DNA of 64,000 nt from Cryobacterium lactosi (GTDB taxonomy: Bacteria; Actinomycetota; Actinomycetes; Actinomycetales; Microbacteriaceae), in contig NZ_SOHM01000034.1 of assembly GCF_004403945.1 (NCBI RefSeq), positions 62,001 through 126,000 of the forward strand, read 5' to 3'. Position numbers and translations under genes: made by a program. Shown one piece after another: positions 53,634 through 63,006 of the stretch. The notes under the pieces were generated by a model. That model made no database searches. It was not told where the DNA came from and worked only from the letters and a program-made list of their open reading frames with translations. The first letter of the stretch is position 1. The number at the start of each line of letters is the position of its first letter.

Positions 53634-54449
53634 GTGACCCAGATAGGTCAAGGCTCACCCAGCCACACGATCGCGCTCCCCTCGGTGAAGAAATCCGTCA
53701 CCCTGGCCTGGGCCGCGCTCACCGATGTTGGTCACCGCCGCGAAGTCAATGAAGACAGCCTGGTAACCCAATCACCCGTGTTCGCGGTGGCGGACGGCAT
53801 GGGCGGCCACTCCGCGGGTGACGTCGCCAGCAAGGCCGTGGTGACCCGGCTCGCCGAACTCGGCGACAACACACCGACAACAGCCGAGGCGATCAACGTC
53901 GCCCTCGCCCAGGCCGTGGACGACATGAAGGCCGGTGAAGGCGTCACCGATCTGGGCACCGGCACCACAGTCACCGGCGTGGCGGTGGCGATCGTCTCGG
54001 ATGCGCCGCAATTCATCGCCTACAACATCGGCGACTCGCGGGTCTACCAGCTCACCTCCGGGGTGTTGGAACAGGTGACCATCGACCATTCCGTCGTACA
54101 GGAGCTTGTCGACGCCGGCCGGATCACTCGTGAGGAAGCCGATGTGCATCCGCACGGAAACGTGATCACCCGGGCCGTCGGATTCCACGAACCGCCCGTG
54201 CCCGACTACCGGGTCCTGCCGCTGACGCCGGGCCTGCGCATCCTGGTCTGCTCTGACGGGCTCACCAAAGAGCTGACGGCATACGGGATCCGGCACTTTC
54301 TGATGTCGAACCCCAAGGCTGACGACGCCGTAGCGGCGCTGGTGACCGCGGCGCTGGAGAACGGCGGCCGCGACAATGTGACCGCGATCGTGCTGGATGT
54401 GCTGAGCGTCGACGATCTTGACGTGGCCGAGGACGCTGCGGAGGACTGA
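53634..54449 (+). CDS. PP2C-family Ser/Thr phosphatase
   Basis: 271 residues; start GTG. All motifs of the soluble PPM/PP2C fold are present: DVGHRREVNEDS, VADGMGGHSAGDVASKA, GTGTTVTGVAVAI, NIGDSRVYQLTSG, TRAVGFHEPPV, VCSDGLTKELT and GGRDNVTAIVLDV, with the Asp residues that bind two metal ions. No membrane segment, unlike mycobacterial PstP. It should reverse phosphorylation by the kinase encoded next. Intercistronic gaps are 46 and 132 bp. Confidence 0.93.
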   Translation: MTQIGQGSPSHTIALPSVKKSVTLAWAALTDVGHRREVNEDSLVTQSPVFAVADGMGGHSAGDVASKAVVTRLAELGDNTPTTAEAINVALAQAVDDMKAGEGVTDLGTGTTVTGVAVAIVSDAPQFIAYNIGDSRVYQLTSGVLEQVTIDHSVVQELVDAGRITREEADVHPHGNVITRAVGFHEPPVPDYRVLPLTPGLRILVCSDGLTKELTAYGIRHFLMSNPKADDAVAALVTAALENGGRDNVTAIVLDVLSVDDLDVAEDAAED

Positions 54450-54461
54450 CGCTCAGCAGCC

Positions 54462-54467
54462 ATAGAA
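54462..54467 (+). promoter_or_regulatory. Possible internal promoter before the kinase gene
   Basis: TAGAAT just after the phosphatase stop (54447-54449). A start near 54475 gives a leader of about 105 nt before the ATG at 54582. Confidence 0.35.
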
Positions 54468-54581
54468 TTGGGCTGGATCGTCGATACCCGTGAAAGCGAT
54501 CTCTACCTGCGGTTTGGCAGGCGTTCAGGCAGGCAATCCGGTGCCTTTTCCGACCGGGCGAGACGATACACGGGAGGCGCC

Positions 54582-56048
54582 ATGGCGGTACGACTGCCGT
54601 CGACGCCGCCGGCCCTGCCGGGATTCTCCTACCTGAGGCCGTTGGGTTCCGGCGGTTTCGCCGACGTGTTCCTCTACGAACAGAACCTGCCGCGGCGTCA
54701 GGTGGCTATCAAGGTACTGCTCGCCGCGGTGGTGAGCGACCCGGTTCGGCGCCTGTTCCAGGCCGAAGCGAACCTGATGGCGCAGTTGTCCGCGCACCCG
54801 TCGGTGCTCACTGTCTTCCAGGCCGGGGTATCCGCCGACGGCCGCCCTTACCTCGTGATGGAGTACTGCTCAAACGCCCTCGACCAGCGTTACCGGTCCG
54901 GGCGCCTCCCGGTCTCCGAGTTGCTCCGGATCGGGGTGACAATCGCCAGTGCCGTGGAGACCGCCCATCGGGCCGGCGTCCTGCACCGTGATATCAAGCC
55001 GTCGAACATCCTGATCACCGCGTACGGACACCCGGTCCTGGCTGACTTCGGCATCGCCGCCACCCTCGGCGAGGCGGAGGAAACCGACCAGGTCGGACTT
55101 TCGATCCCGTGGTCGGCACCCGAGGTGCTGTTCGACGAGAGCCCCGGCTCCGTGGCCGCGGAGGTCTGGTCGCTCGGGGCGACCCTGTACACGCTGTTGG
55201 CCGGCCGGTCGCCGTTCGAACTGCCCGGCGACCGCAACAGCCCCGCCCAGCTGATGGCCCGCATCCAGAAAACGGCCCTGCCGGCCATCGGGCGGCCCGA
55301 CGTACCGGAGCGGCTGGAGCTGCTGCTGGCCCGGGCCCTCTCCAAACGACCCGAGCGTCGCCAGGCCAGCGCGCTCGACCTGATCCGGGAGCTCCAGGCC
55401 GTCGAGGCCGAGCTCGGGCTCGCCCAGACCCCGGTCGAACTCGCGACGGCCGAGTGGGAGGCCCAAACGGCCGGGGATGCCGCCGACCGCACCCGGATCA
55501 ACGGCGTGGTCACCGTGGCGGCCCAGCCGGCGCGCCGGCAGCGCCGGGAACCGGGCGCCGACCGTGCCCGCACGGCCCGCACGAGCACGGGCCGCACGAG
55601 CACGGGCCGCACCAGCACGGCCGGCACGAGCACGGCCCGGCCCGGCTGGGTCCTACGCCGCGGCACTCTGGCTGCTGTCGCGGCCGGCGGTCTGCTCATG
55701 GGCGGGCTCGGCGTCGCTGCCGGCGCCCTGCTGGTCGGTCTGGCGCTCTCCGGCGCTCCGGCGAGCATCGGGACCGCCGCGATCCCCAGAGTCAGCGACG
55801 TTGCCGGCCGCACCGGCGACGGCACCGTGGTGTTCAGCTGGGCCGACCCCGGCGTCGCTGTCGACGACAGCTACCTCGTCAGCCTGAGCAGCGGCGAAAG
55901 CAGCCTTCAGCGCGGCACCGAGTTCATCGTGCAGACCGGCAGCAGCACCGACACCCCGGTCTGCATCACGGTGAGCGTCAGCCGTGACGGTCGCACCGGC
56001 GCCGAGAGCACCGAGAAGTGCGTCGACCCGGCCCCGGGAATGCCGTGA
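54582..56048 (+). CDS. Transmembrane Ser/Thr protein kinase (PASTA-less)
   Basis: 488 residues from the ATG after GGGAGG. The kinase domain is at about 14-285: glycine loop LGSGGFADVF, K44 in VAIKVL, HRDIKPSN near 134, ADFGIAA near 154, and APEVLF. A basic Pro-free linker with RTSTG tandem repeats follows (near 335-350). One membrane helix lies at about 360-386 (GTLAAVAAGGLLMGGLGVAA), then a short external domain of about 100 residues ending at CVDPAPGMP, FN3-like, with two Cys. It lacks PASTA repeats, so it is not a PknB orthologue. The stop overlaps the next gene's GTG (GTGA). Confidence 0.92.
   Translation: MAVRLPSTPPALPGFSYLRPLGSGGFADVFLYEQNLPRRQVAIKVLLAAVVSDPVRRLFQAEANLMAQLSAHPSVLTVFQAGVSADGRPYLVMEYCSNALDQRYRSGRLPVSELLRIGVTIASAVETAHRAGVLHRDIKPSNILITAYGHPVLADFGIAATLGEAEETDQVGLSIPWSAPEVLFDESPGSVAAEVWSLGATLYTLLAGRSPFELPGDRNSPAQLMARIQKTALPAIGRPDVPERLELLLARALSKRPERRQASALDLIRELQAVEAELGLAQTPVELATAEWEAQTAGDAADRTRINGVVTVAAQPARRQRREPGADRARTARTSTGRTSTGRTSTAGTSTARPGWVLRRGTLAAVAAGGLLMGGLGVAAGALLVGLALSGAPASIGTAAIPRVSDVAGRTGDGTVVFSWADPGVAVDDSYLVSLSSGESSLQRGTEFIVQTGSSTDTPVCITVSVSRDGRTGAESTEKCVDPAPGMP
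55571..55640 (+). repeat. 15-bp tandem repeat in the kinase linker
   Basis: About four copies of GCACGAGCACGGGCC-type units, encoding RTSTG repeats with small changes. In-frame units could change linker length between strains. Confidence 0.75.
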
Positions 56049-59000
56049 TCCGCCGCTGGCTGGCCACACACCGTTCGGTCGTCGCCTCCATCACCGGCGG
56101 AACCCTGGTCACCGCACTCGTGGTCACCGTCGCGGTGGTCTCCGGCGGCTACACCGCGCAGAAAGTCGATCTGGGCGACGCCGCCGTCTGGGTGGCCAGC
56201 GAAACCCGGCAGCTGGTGGGCCGGGTCAACACCGAGCTCGCCGAGCTGAACACCGTCGTCCCGGTCGAATCCGGGCGCACCTCGGTGGTACAGGACGGCA
56301 GCACGGTGCTCGTTGTCGACGGCGGCAACGGCACCCTCGACATCCTCGACCCCGCCACCGCGACGCTCACCGACAGCGTGGCGCTGCCGCCGGATGCCCC
56401 CGAGGTGAGATTGGCGGGCGGCCTCGCCGCGATCTCGGCCGACGGCGACCTCTGGACGGCGGACACCGCCGACCTGGCCGCCTTCGACAGCACCGTTGAC
56501 CCCGCCCTCGCGCTGGGCGCCGGCACCCTGTTCAGCCTCGACGCCGCCGGCGTACTGTTCGCGTTCACCCCGGCCACGCAGGCCCTGACGCGCATCGACC
56601 CGGAGCGCCCCGGTACAGTGGAGGAGACGACGACGGTGCCGGCCGGAGAGCCTGCCGACGGCTACCAGCTCAGCCAGGTGAACGGCAGCTGGGCCCTGCT
56701 CAACACGACCACCGGCATCCTGCACCTGCCCGACAGGGCCGTCGACCTCTCGGCCGGCCCGATGGAGCTGCCCCGCCTGCAGGAACCGGCCGTGTCCGGC
56801 GACAGGGTCCTGATCGCCCACAGCACCGGCCTGCTCGGTGTGCCCCTGGGTGGCGGCGCACCCACCGAACTCGTCGACGCCGGCGCTGCCACCGGCGCCC
56901 CGGCCGCTCCCAGCCAGAACGGTCGCTGCGCCTACGCGGCATGGGCGGACGGCACCGCCTGGCAGGCCTGCGGCATCGGCTCGCCGGCCGGCAGCACCGC
57001 AACCCTCGTCGGGGTCGCGGGCGACGCCCGCCTGGAGTACCGGCAGAACGGCGCCCGGCTGCTGCTCAACGACGCCCACAACGGCACCGCCTGGAATGTG
57101 CAGCAGGGCAACGAACTCATCGACAACTGGGACGACCTCATCGACCCGGTCTCCGACCAGCAGGAAACGACGACCACCACCGACGACACCCCGCCGGACT
57201 ACGAAGACACCCAGGTGCCTCCGGTCGCTGTCGACGACGAGTTCGGTGCCCGACCCGGTCGGACGGTCACCCTGCCGGTACTGCTGAACGACTACGACCT
57301 CAACGACGATGTCCTGGTGATCGACTCGGCCGACCCGCCGCCGGTCGGCCAGGGCCGGATCGACCTGGTCTCCGGCAACCAGCAGCTGCAGCTCACCCTC
57401 ACCCCGGAGGCCGCCGGCAGCTTCAGCTTCGGCTATTCGATCAGCGACGGCCGCGGCGGCACCGCCGACGCCACTGTCACCGTGACCATCCGCAGTCCGG
57501 ACGAGAACGCCGCCCCGGAACAGGTGCGCCAGACCCGCGCCACCGTCGCGGCAGGGGGCAGCGTGGCCAGTCAGGTGCTCGGCGACTGGATCGACCCGGA
57601 CGGCGACCCGTTCTACCTCACCACCGCTACCGCCGCCGCACCGGACACCGCCACGTCCACCCCGGCCGGGGCCGTGCTGTTCACGGATGCCGGCGACGGC
57701 GGCGACACCGCCCAGGTGGGCCTCACCGTCTCGGACGGCAGCCTCGCCGGAACCGGCACCCTGGACATCACAGTGCGACCGGCCGGTAGCGTGCCCATCG
57801 TCGCCGACGGTTTCGCGGTGCGCACCACGGCGGGCAGCGAGGTCACCGTCGCGCCGCTGGAGCATGCCCGCGGCGGCACCGGGCCGCTCCGCCTCGGCGC
57901 TGTCCCTGACAAGCCCGGCGTGAGAATCGCGGCAGACTTCGCCGGCGGAACCTTCAGGTTCTCCAGCGACACCGTCGGTGTGCACTACCTGGACTATGCG
58001 GTGACCGACGGGGTGAGCACCGTGACCGGGCGGATCCGGGTCGACGTCGACCCGGCCCCAGACAGTCCGGGCCGCCCCATCACGGTGCCACACACGGCCT
58101 TCCTGCGTTCCCAGCAGCCCACCGTCATCGACGTGCTCGCCACCGACATCGATCCGGCCGGGGGAGTGCTTCTGGTCACCGGAAGCTCCAATGTGCCCGC
58201 CGGCAGCGGACTGACCGTCGAGATCCTCGACCAGCACCTCATCAGGGTCACCCTGACCCGGCCGTTGGAGTCGGGCACCACCAGCTTCGACTACACGGTG
58301 AGCAACGGGCTGGCCTCGGCCACCGGGACCGTCACCGTTATCGAGATCCCCGCGGCGACCACCAGGCAACCGCCCGTCGCGGCACCGGACTCGGTGTCGG
58401 TACGGGTCGGCGACACCATCGACATCCCGGTGCTCGCCAACGACGAACACCCGGACGGTGACCCGCTCACCCTGGACCCGGTGCTGTCGACCCCGCTGCC
58501 CGCCGGCGCCGGACTGCTCTTCGCCTCCGGCCGGGTGCTGCGTTACCTCGCGCCGGCCGGCACCGGCAACTTCACCGCCGTGTACAGGGTGAACGCCCCG
58601 GACGGCCAGTTCGCCAACGCCGAGGTGCGCATCTCGGTGCGGGAGACCGACGCCGCCACGAACAACCCGCCGCTGCCGCCGACGGTGACCGCCCGGGTGC
58701 TGGCGGGGGACACCGTGCGCATCCAGATCCCCCTCACCGGGATCGATCCTGACGGCGACTCCGTGCAGCTGCTCGGTCAGGAGACCAACCCCGACAAGGG
58801 CGCCGTCACCGCCGTCGACGCCGACTCGCTCAGCTACCGGGCCGGCGACTACTCAGCAGGCACCGACACCTTCACCTACGCCGTCATCGATGCCCTCGGC
58901 GCCCGCGCCACCGGCACTGTGCGAGTAGGTATCAGCCCCCGCCCCGACGGCGCCCGCAACCCCGTCGCCGTACCCGACGAAGTGACGGTGCGGCCCGACT

Positions 59001-61966
59001 CGAGGGTGTCGGTGCGGGTGCTCGGCAACGACTCCGACCCCGACGGCGGCACGCTGAGCCTCACCGCGGTCGAGGCGACCGGTGCCGGCGGTGCCGGCGA
59101 CGGCGCATCCGGCACCGCCGTGATCGACGACAACATGATCGTCGTGCGCGCCCCGAACGCCGCCGGCCGGTACGGCTTCGTGTACGAGGTCCAGAACGAC
59201 CGGGGCGGCACAGGTTCGGCCTTCCTCACCGTTGTCGTGGACGCCGACGCACCCCTGGCCCGCCCGGAGGCCGCCGACACCCGGCTGAGACTCTCGGATG
59301 TGCTCGGCCGGAAAACCGTCGACGTGGACGTCCTCGCCAGGGTGTTCTTCGCCGAAGGGTCGGCGCGGGCGTTGACCCCGGCCGTGCTGCCCGGTTACGA
59401 CGGCACCGCGACCGTCACCGATTCCGCCCGCATCCGTGTCACCGTCACCAAGACCAGCCAGATCATCCCGTTCAGCGTCACCCACCCCCGCGACCCCGAC
59501 ATCGTCGGATACGCCTTCGTGTGGGTGCCGGGAACCGACGACGCCCTCCCGCAACTGCGGGCCGGCGCCGCCAAGCTCGTCGTGGCCAGTGAGGCCACCC
59601 TCGACATCGACATCAACGACTACGTCGTGGCTGTCGGCGACAAGACCGTGCAACTCACCGACCGCAACACCGTGCGCGCCACCCACGCCAACGGCGCCGA
59701 GCTCGTAACGGGAGCCAGAACCCTCGCCTTCACCAGCGCTGACCAATACTTCGGGCCCGCGTCGATCTCGTTCGAGGTGACCGACGGTGCGACCGCGACC
59801 GACCCAGCGGGACGCACCGCCACGATCGTGCTGCCGATCACCGTGACCCCGCGGGAGAATCAGCCGCCCGCCTTCGACGGAGCGGTGATCGACTTCGAAC
59901 CCGGCCAGAGCAAGGTCATCGACCTGGCCAAGCTCACCTCGTACCCGTACCCTGAGGACCGCGACGAACTCGCCTTCACCGTGCTGGACCCGCAGCCGAC
60001 CGGGTTCGGGCAGACGCTGAACGGCAGTCTGCTCACCGTGAACGCGCTCGAGGGCACACCGAAGGGCAGCACCAGCTCGCTGACCATCGGGGTGCGCGAC
60101 GACCTCAGCACCGGCAAGGCCGGGCGCATCGAACTGCGCGTCGTGGCCTCCACCAGACCCCTCGCCCTGCCGGCGACGGATGCGGCCATCGCTCCCCGCG
60201 GGCGCAGCACTGTCATCGATGTGCTCGCCAACGACGGCGCCACCAACCCGTTCCCCGCCGTCGACCTGCGGGTGCTCGCGGTCCGCGGGCTCGACGCGGC
60301 AGGGCTGCCCGCCGGGGTGTCGATCACGCCCAGCGCTGACAACAGCCGGCTCACCGTGCGGGTGTCCGCCGACGCGCAGCCCACCGACACCACCCTGCAA
60401 TACCAGGTGGCCGATGCCACCAACGACCCCGACCGGTACACCTGGGGCACCGTGCGGGTGTCGGTGCAGGACATTCCCGACGCCGTCACCGGGCTGCGCG
60501 CCACAGGCTTCGCCGACGGCCGCATCACCGTGGCCTTCAATCCCGGCGCCGCCAACAACTCGCCGATCACCGGCTACCAGCTGACCCTCACCGACGCCGC
60601 CTCCGGCCGCCAGCTCGGCAGCACGGTGTGCGAGGCCACCTCCTGCGCCCTCGCCACCGCGGGGAACGGCCAGGCCAACGCCGTGCGGGTGAGCGTCGCC
60701 GCGCAGAACGGCATCGGAGCGGCGACGGCCGCAACCCTCGCCGCGCCGGTCTGGTCCGACGTGATCCCCACGGCGCCGACCGGACTGACCGCCGTACCCG
60801 AAGACGGCGCCCTGCTGCTCGGCTGGAACGTCGTCCAACCGACGGGCGGCGGCACCGGCATCCGTGGATACCAGGTCAACGTGGGCGGGGTCGCCCAACG
60901 CGAAGTGAGCGCGACCGGTGCGGCCTGCGACGCCACCCGGTGCACCCTGCGGGTGGACGGCCTGGCCAACGGGTCCAGCGTGGGCTACACGGTCAGCGCC
61001 CGCAACGACGCCTACCCCGCCCTGTCGACCTGGAACTCCGCCGCCGCCGCCGGAACACCGTACGGCGCGGCGCAGGCCGGCGGGATCACGGCCACGGCGA
61101 CCAACGCCAGCGGCGCCGTCACCGTGAGCTGGGACGGCTTCGCCGACCGCGGTGACACCATCGGGGGCTACTTCGTGCAGCGGATCAGCGGCGGCTCCGT
61201 ACCCACCGGCGCGCAGGCCTGTTCGGTGTCGACGCCCGCACCCGGCACCCTCACCGCACCGGCCACCGGCGGGGTGGTCCTCGACCAGAAGACCGTTCCG
61301 GCCGGCGGTCGCAGCGCCGTCTTCGACGGTCTGCTCGCCGACGACGGCAGCTACTCCTTCGTGGTCTGGGGCTACAACCGGGCCGGCTGCGCGGCGACCG
61401 CCGTGACCACGGTCCTGGTGCGCCCGGCGCCCGGCGCGATCAGCCAGGTTCAGGGCGCGATGGAGCAGCAGGGTGAGACCTGGGACTACCACCTGACCGG
61501 TGTGAGCCCATCTGCCGGCGTCGACCACTACAACATCCGCGCCGCCGACGGCTCCGGTTCGGTGCAACGCTTCGGCAGCAGCGCCTGGCCGCGGGAGCTG
61601 CTCGGACTGCCGTTCGGTTCCGCCGTCGCGTTCCAATTGCAGGCGTGCACGGTCTGGGGTTCCTGCGGCCCCTGGTCGGGCACCACCACCGCGCCGGAGC
61701 CATCCGTCATTTTCACCGTGACCGGTCTGGCCTACGACGGTGCTGCCGGGCGGTTCTCCTGGACCGACGCACCCCGCAACGGGTCGCTCCCGGCGACCTT
61801 CGCGTGCTCGGTCGCCGGCCAGGCCGAGACCCCCGCCGACAGCGCGACCACCTGCACCCTGCCCGGCCCGCTGCCCGACTCCGGCACCGTGCTGCTCACC
61901 GTCACGGTGAACGAGCGCACCTTCGACTTCTCCCGCCCGATCCCGACGAAAGCGATCACCCCATGA
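56045..61966 (+). CDS. Giant Ig-like/cadherin-like and FN3 surface protein (1973 aa)
   Basis: From the GTG in the kinase stop. A short basic stretch and one membrane helix (about 8-36, VVASITGGTLVTALVVTVAV) anchor it. Residues about 40-350 resemble a beta-propeller or repeat domain (VVQDGSTVLVVDGGNGTLDI). From about 393 to 1478 there are roughly eleven Ig/cadherin-like units with the theme VxVxDxxxxxxG...VLxNDxDPDGDxL (VAVDDEFGARPGRTVTLPVL, PVLANDEHPDGDPLTLDPV, VRVLGNDSDPDGGTLSLTAV). About 1479-1750 are fibronectin type III units (VTGLRATGFADGRITVAF, APTGLTAVPEDGALLLGWNV). The rest is Cys-containing beta-rich sequence. There is no LPXTG or C-terminal helix, so the N-terminal helix is the only anchor. 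Confidence 0.85.
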   Translation: MIRRWLATHRSVVASITGGTLVTALVVTVAVVSGGYTAQKVDLGDAAVWVASETRQLVGRVNTELAELNTVVPVESGRTSVVQDGSTVLVVDGGNGTLDILDPATATLTDSVALPPDAPEVRLAGGLAAISADGDLWTADTADLAAFDSTVDPALALGAGTLFSLDAAGVLFAFTPATQALTRIDPERPGTVEETTTVPAGEPADGYQLSQVNGSWALLNTTTGILHLPDRAVDLSAGPMELPRLQEPAVSGDRVLIAHSTGLLGVPLGGGAPTELVDAGAATGAPAAPSQNGRCAYAAWADGTAWQACGIGSPAGSTATLVGVAGDARLEYRQNGARLLLNDAHNGTAWNVQQGNELIDNWDDLIDPVSDQQETTTTTDDTPPDYEDTQVPPVAVDDEFGARPGRTVTLPVLLNDYDLNDDVLVIDSADPPPVGQGRIDLVSGNQQLQLTLTPEAAGSFSFGYSISDGRGGTADATVTVTIRSPDENAAPEQVRQTRATVAAGGSVASQVLGDWIDPDGDPFYLTTATAAAPDTATSTPAGAVLFTDAGDGGDTAQVGLTVSDGSLAGTGTLDITVRPAGSVPIVADGFAVRTTAGSEVTVAPLEHARGGTGPLRLGAVPDKPGVRIAADFAGGTFRFSSDTVGVHYLDYAVTDGVSTVTGRIRVDVDPAPDSPGRPITVPHTAFLRSQQPTVIDVLATDIDPAGGVLLVTGSSNVPAGSGLTVEILDQHLIRVTLTRPLESGTTSFDYTVSNGLASATGTVTVIEIPAATTRQPPVAAPDSVSVRVGDTIDIPVLANDEHPDGDPLTLDPVLSTPLPAGAGLLFASGRVLRYLAPAGTGNFTAVYRVNAPDGQFANAEVRISVRETDAATNNPPLPPTVTARVLAGDTVRIQIPLTGIDPDGDSVQLLGQETNPDKGAVTAVDADSLSYRAGDYSAGTDTFTYAVIDALGARATGTVRVGISPRPDGARNPVAVPDEVTVRPDSRVSVRVLGNDSDPDGGTLSLTAVEATGAGGAGDGASGTAVIDDNMIVVRAPNAAGRYGFVYEVQNDRGGTGSAFLTVVVDADAPLARPEAADTRLRLSDVLGRKTVDVDVLARVFFAEGSARALTPAVLPGYDGTATVTDSARIRVTVTKTSQIIPFSVTHPRDPDIVGYAFVWVPGTDDALPQLRAGAAKLVVASEATLDIDINDYVVAVGDKTVQLTDRNTVRATHANGAELVTGARTLAFTSADQYFGPASISFEVTDGATATDPAGRTATIVLPITVTPRENQPPAFDGAVIDFEPGQSKVIDLAKLTSYPYPEDRDELAFTVLDPQPTGFGQTLNGSLLTVNALEGTPKGSTSSLTIGVRDDLSTGKAGRIELRVVASTRPLALPATDAAIAPRGRSTVIDVLANDGATNPFPAVDLRVLAVRGLDAAGLPAGVSITPSADNSRLTVRVSADAQPTDTTLQYQVADATNDPDRYTWGTVRVSVQDIPDAVTGLRATGFADGRITVAFNPGAANNSPITGYQLTLTDAASGRQLGSTVCEATSCALATAGNGQANAVRVSVAAQNGIGAATAATLAAPVWSDVIPTAPTGLTAVPEDGALLLGWNVVQPTGGGTGIRGYQVNVGGVAQREVSATGAACDATRCTLRVDGLANGSSVGYTVSARNDAYPALSTWNSAAAAGTPYGAAQAGGITATATNASGAVTVSWDGFADRGDTIGGYFVQRISGGSVPTGAQACSVSTPAPGTLTAPATGGVVLDQKTVPAGGRSAVFDGLLADDGSYSFVVWGYNRAGCAATAVTTVLVRPAPGAISQVQGAMEQQGETWDYHLTGVSPSAGVDHYNIRAADGSGSVQRFGSSAWPRELLGLPFGSAVAFQLQACTVWGSCGPWSGTTTAPEPSVIFTVTGLAYDGAAGRFSWTDAPRNGSLPATFACSVAGQAETPADSATTCTLPGPLPDSGTVLLTVTVNERTFDFSRPIPTKAITP

Positions 61967-63006
61967 CACTGACCCCCGATCGCGTGAGCCCCGGTCAGCC
62001 CGGCGCGCGACGCGACGCCGACCTGATGAGCATCGAAGAGGCCGGCCAGTTCGCGACCCTGTTCGACCGGCTGGTGCGCGGCGTCGAGGAGGTCGTCCTC
62101 GGCAAACAGCACGTGATCAGGTTGGCGTTCACCGCCCTGTTCAGCCAGGGCCACCTGCTCCTGGAGGATGTGCCCGGCACCGGGAAGACCTCGCTGGCCC
62201 GCGCGATCGCACAGAGCGTGCGCGGCACCAACAACCGGGTGCAATTCACCCCGGACCTGCTGCCCGGCGACATCACCGGTGTGAGCATCTTCGACCAGCG
62301 CACCGCGACCTTCGAATTCCACCGCGGGCCGGTGTTCGCCAACATCGTGCTGGCCGATGAGATCAACCGCGCCAGCCCCAAGACTCAGGCGGCGCTGCTG
62401 GAGGTCATGGAGGAGGGCCAGGTCACCGCCGACGGCGTCACCCACAAGGTCGCCGGCCCGTTCATGGTGATCGCCACCCAGAACCCGATCGAGCAGGCCG
62501 GCACCTACAGGCTGCCGGAGGCCCAACTGGACAGGTTCCTGATGAAGACGTCGATCGGGTACCCGGACCAGGCCGCCACCGTGCGGATACTGGAGGGCGC
62601 CGGCCGGCGGGCCCACGACAGCACGGTGGCGGCGGTGCTCTCGGCCGAGTCCGTCGTCGAGGTAGCGGCGCTGGCCCGCACCGTGTTCGTCGACGCGACC
62701 ATCAACGACTACGTCGCAAGGCTCGTGGATGCCACCCGCAACAGCCCCGAGGTGCGCCTGGGCGCCAGCGTGCGCGGCGCCCTCGCGCTCATCCGCACGG
62801 CCAAGACCTATGCGGCATCCCAGGGCCGTCACTACGTCACCCCCGACGACGTGAAGGCCCTCGCCGAGCCCGTGCTCGCGCACCGGCTGCTGCTGGACGC
62901 CGAAGCCGAATTCGACGGGGTCAGCGCCTCGAGCGTGATCGGCCGAATCCTGGTCGAGACGCCGCCGCCGCGGAGCGGACAGGACCAGCGGGCGGATGTC
63001 CTCTAG
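61963..63006 (+). CDS. MoxR-family AAA+ ATPase
   Basis: 347 residues; ATGA overlap with the giant gene. Walker A EDVPGTGKTSLARAIA (GTGKT at 72-76), sensor and pore region TPDLLPGDITGVSIFDQR, Walker B NIVLADEINRASPKTQAALL, and sensor 1 VIATQNPIEQAGTYRLPEAQ. The C-terminal lid has LGASVRGALALIRTAK. MoxR ATPases act as chaperone-like remodellers for client proteins, often paired with VWA or DUF58 partners; the DUF58 gene starts 10 bases before its stop. Confidence 0.95.
   Translation: MTLTPDRVSPGQPGARRDADLMSIEEAGQFATLFDRLVRGVEEVVLGKQHVIRLAFTALFSQGHLLLEDVPGTGKTSLARAIAQSVRGTNNRVQFTPDLLPGDITGVSIFDQRTATFEFHRGPVFANIVLADEINRASPKTQAALLEVMEEGQVTADGVTHKVAGPFMVIATQNPIEQAGTYRLPEAQLDRFLMKTSIGYPDQAATVRILEGAGRRAHDSTVAAVLSAESVVEVAALARTVFVDATINDYVARLVDATRNSPEVRLGASVRGALALIRTAKTYAASQGRHYVTPDDVKALAEPVLAHRLLLDAEAEFDGVSASSVIGRILVETPPPRSGQDQRADVL

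Noticed and set aside
54468-54581. Longer kinase start at TTG 54468
   Set aside because: The extra 38 residues overlap a -10-like hexamer, and the ATG at 54582 has GGGAGG upstream and the expected start of the kinase domain.
58853-61969. 1038-codon frame antisense to the giant surface protein
   Set aside because: Long only because GC-rich codons leave few stops; composition is Gly/Ala/Arg/Val-rich without domains.
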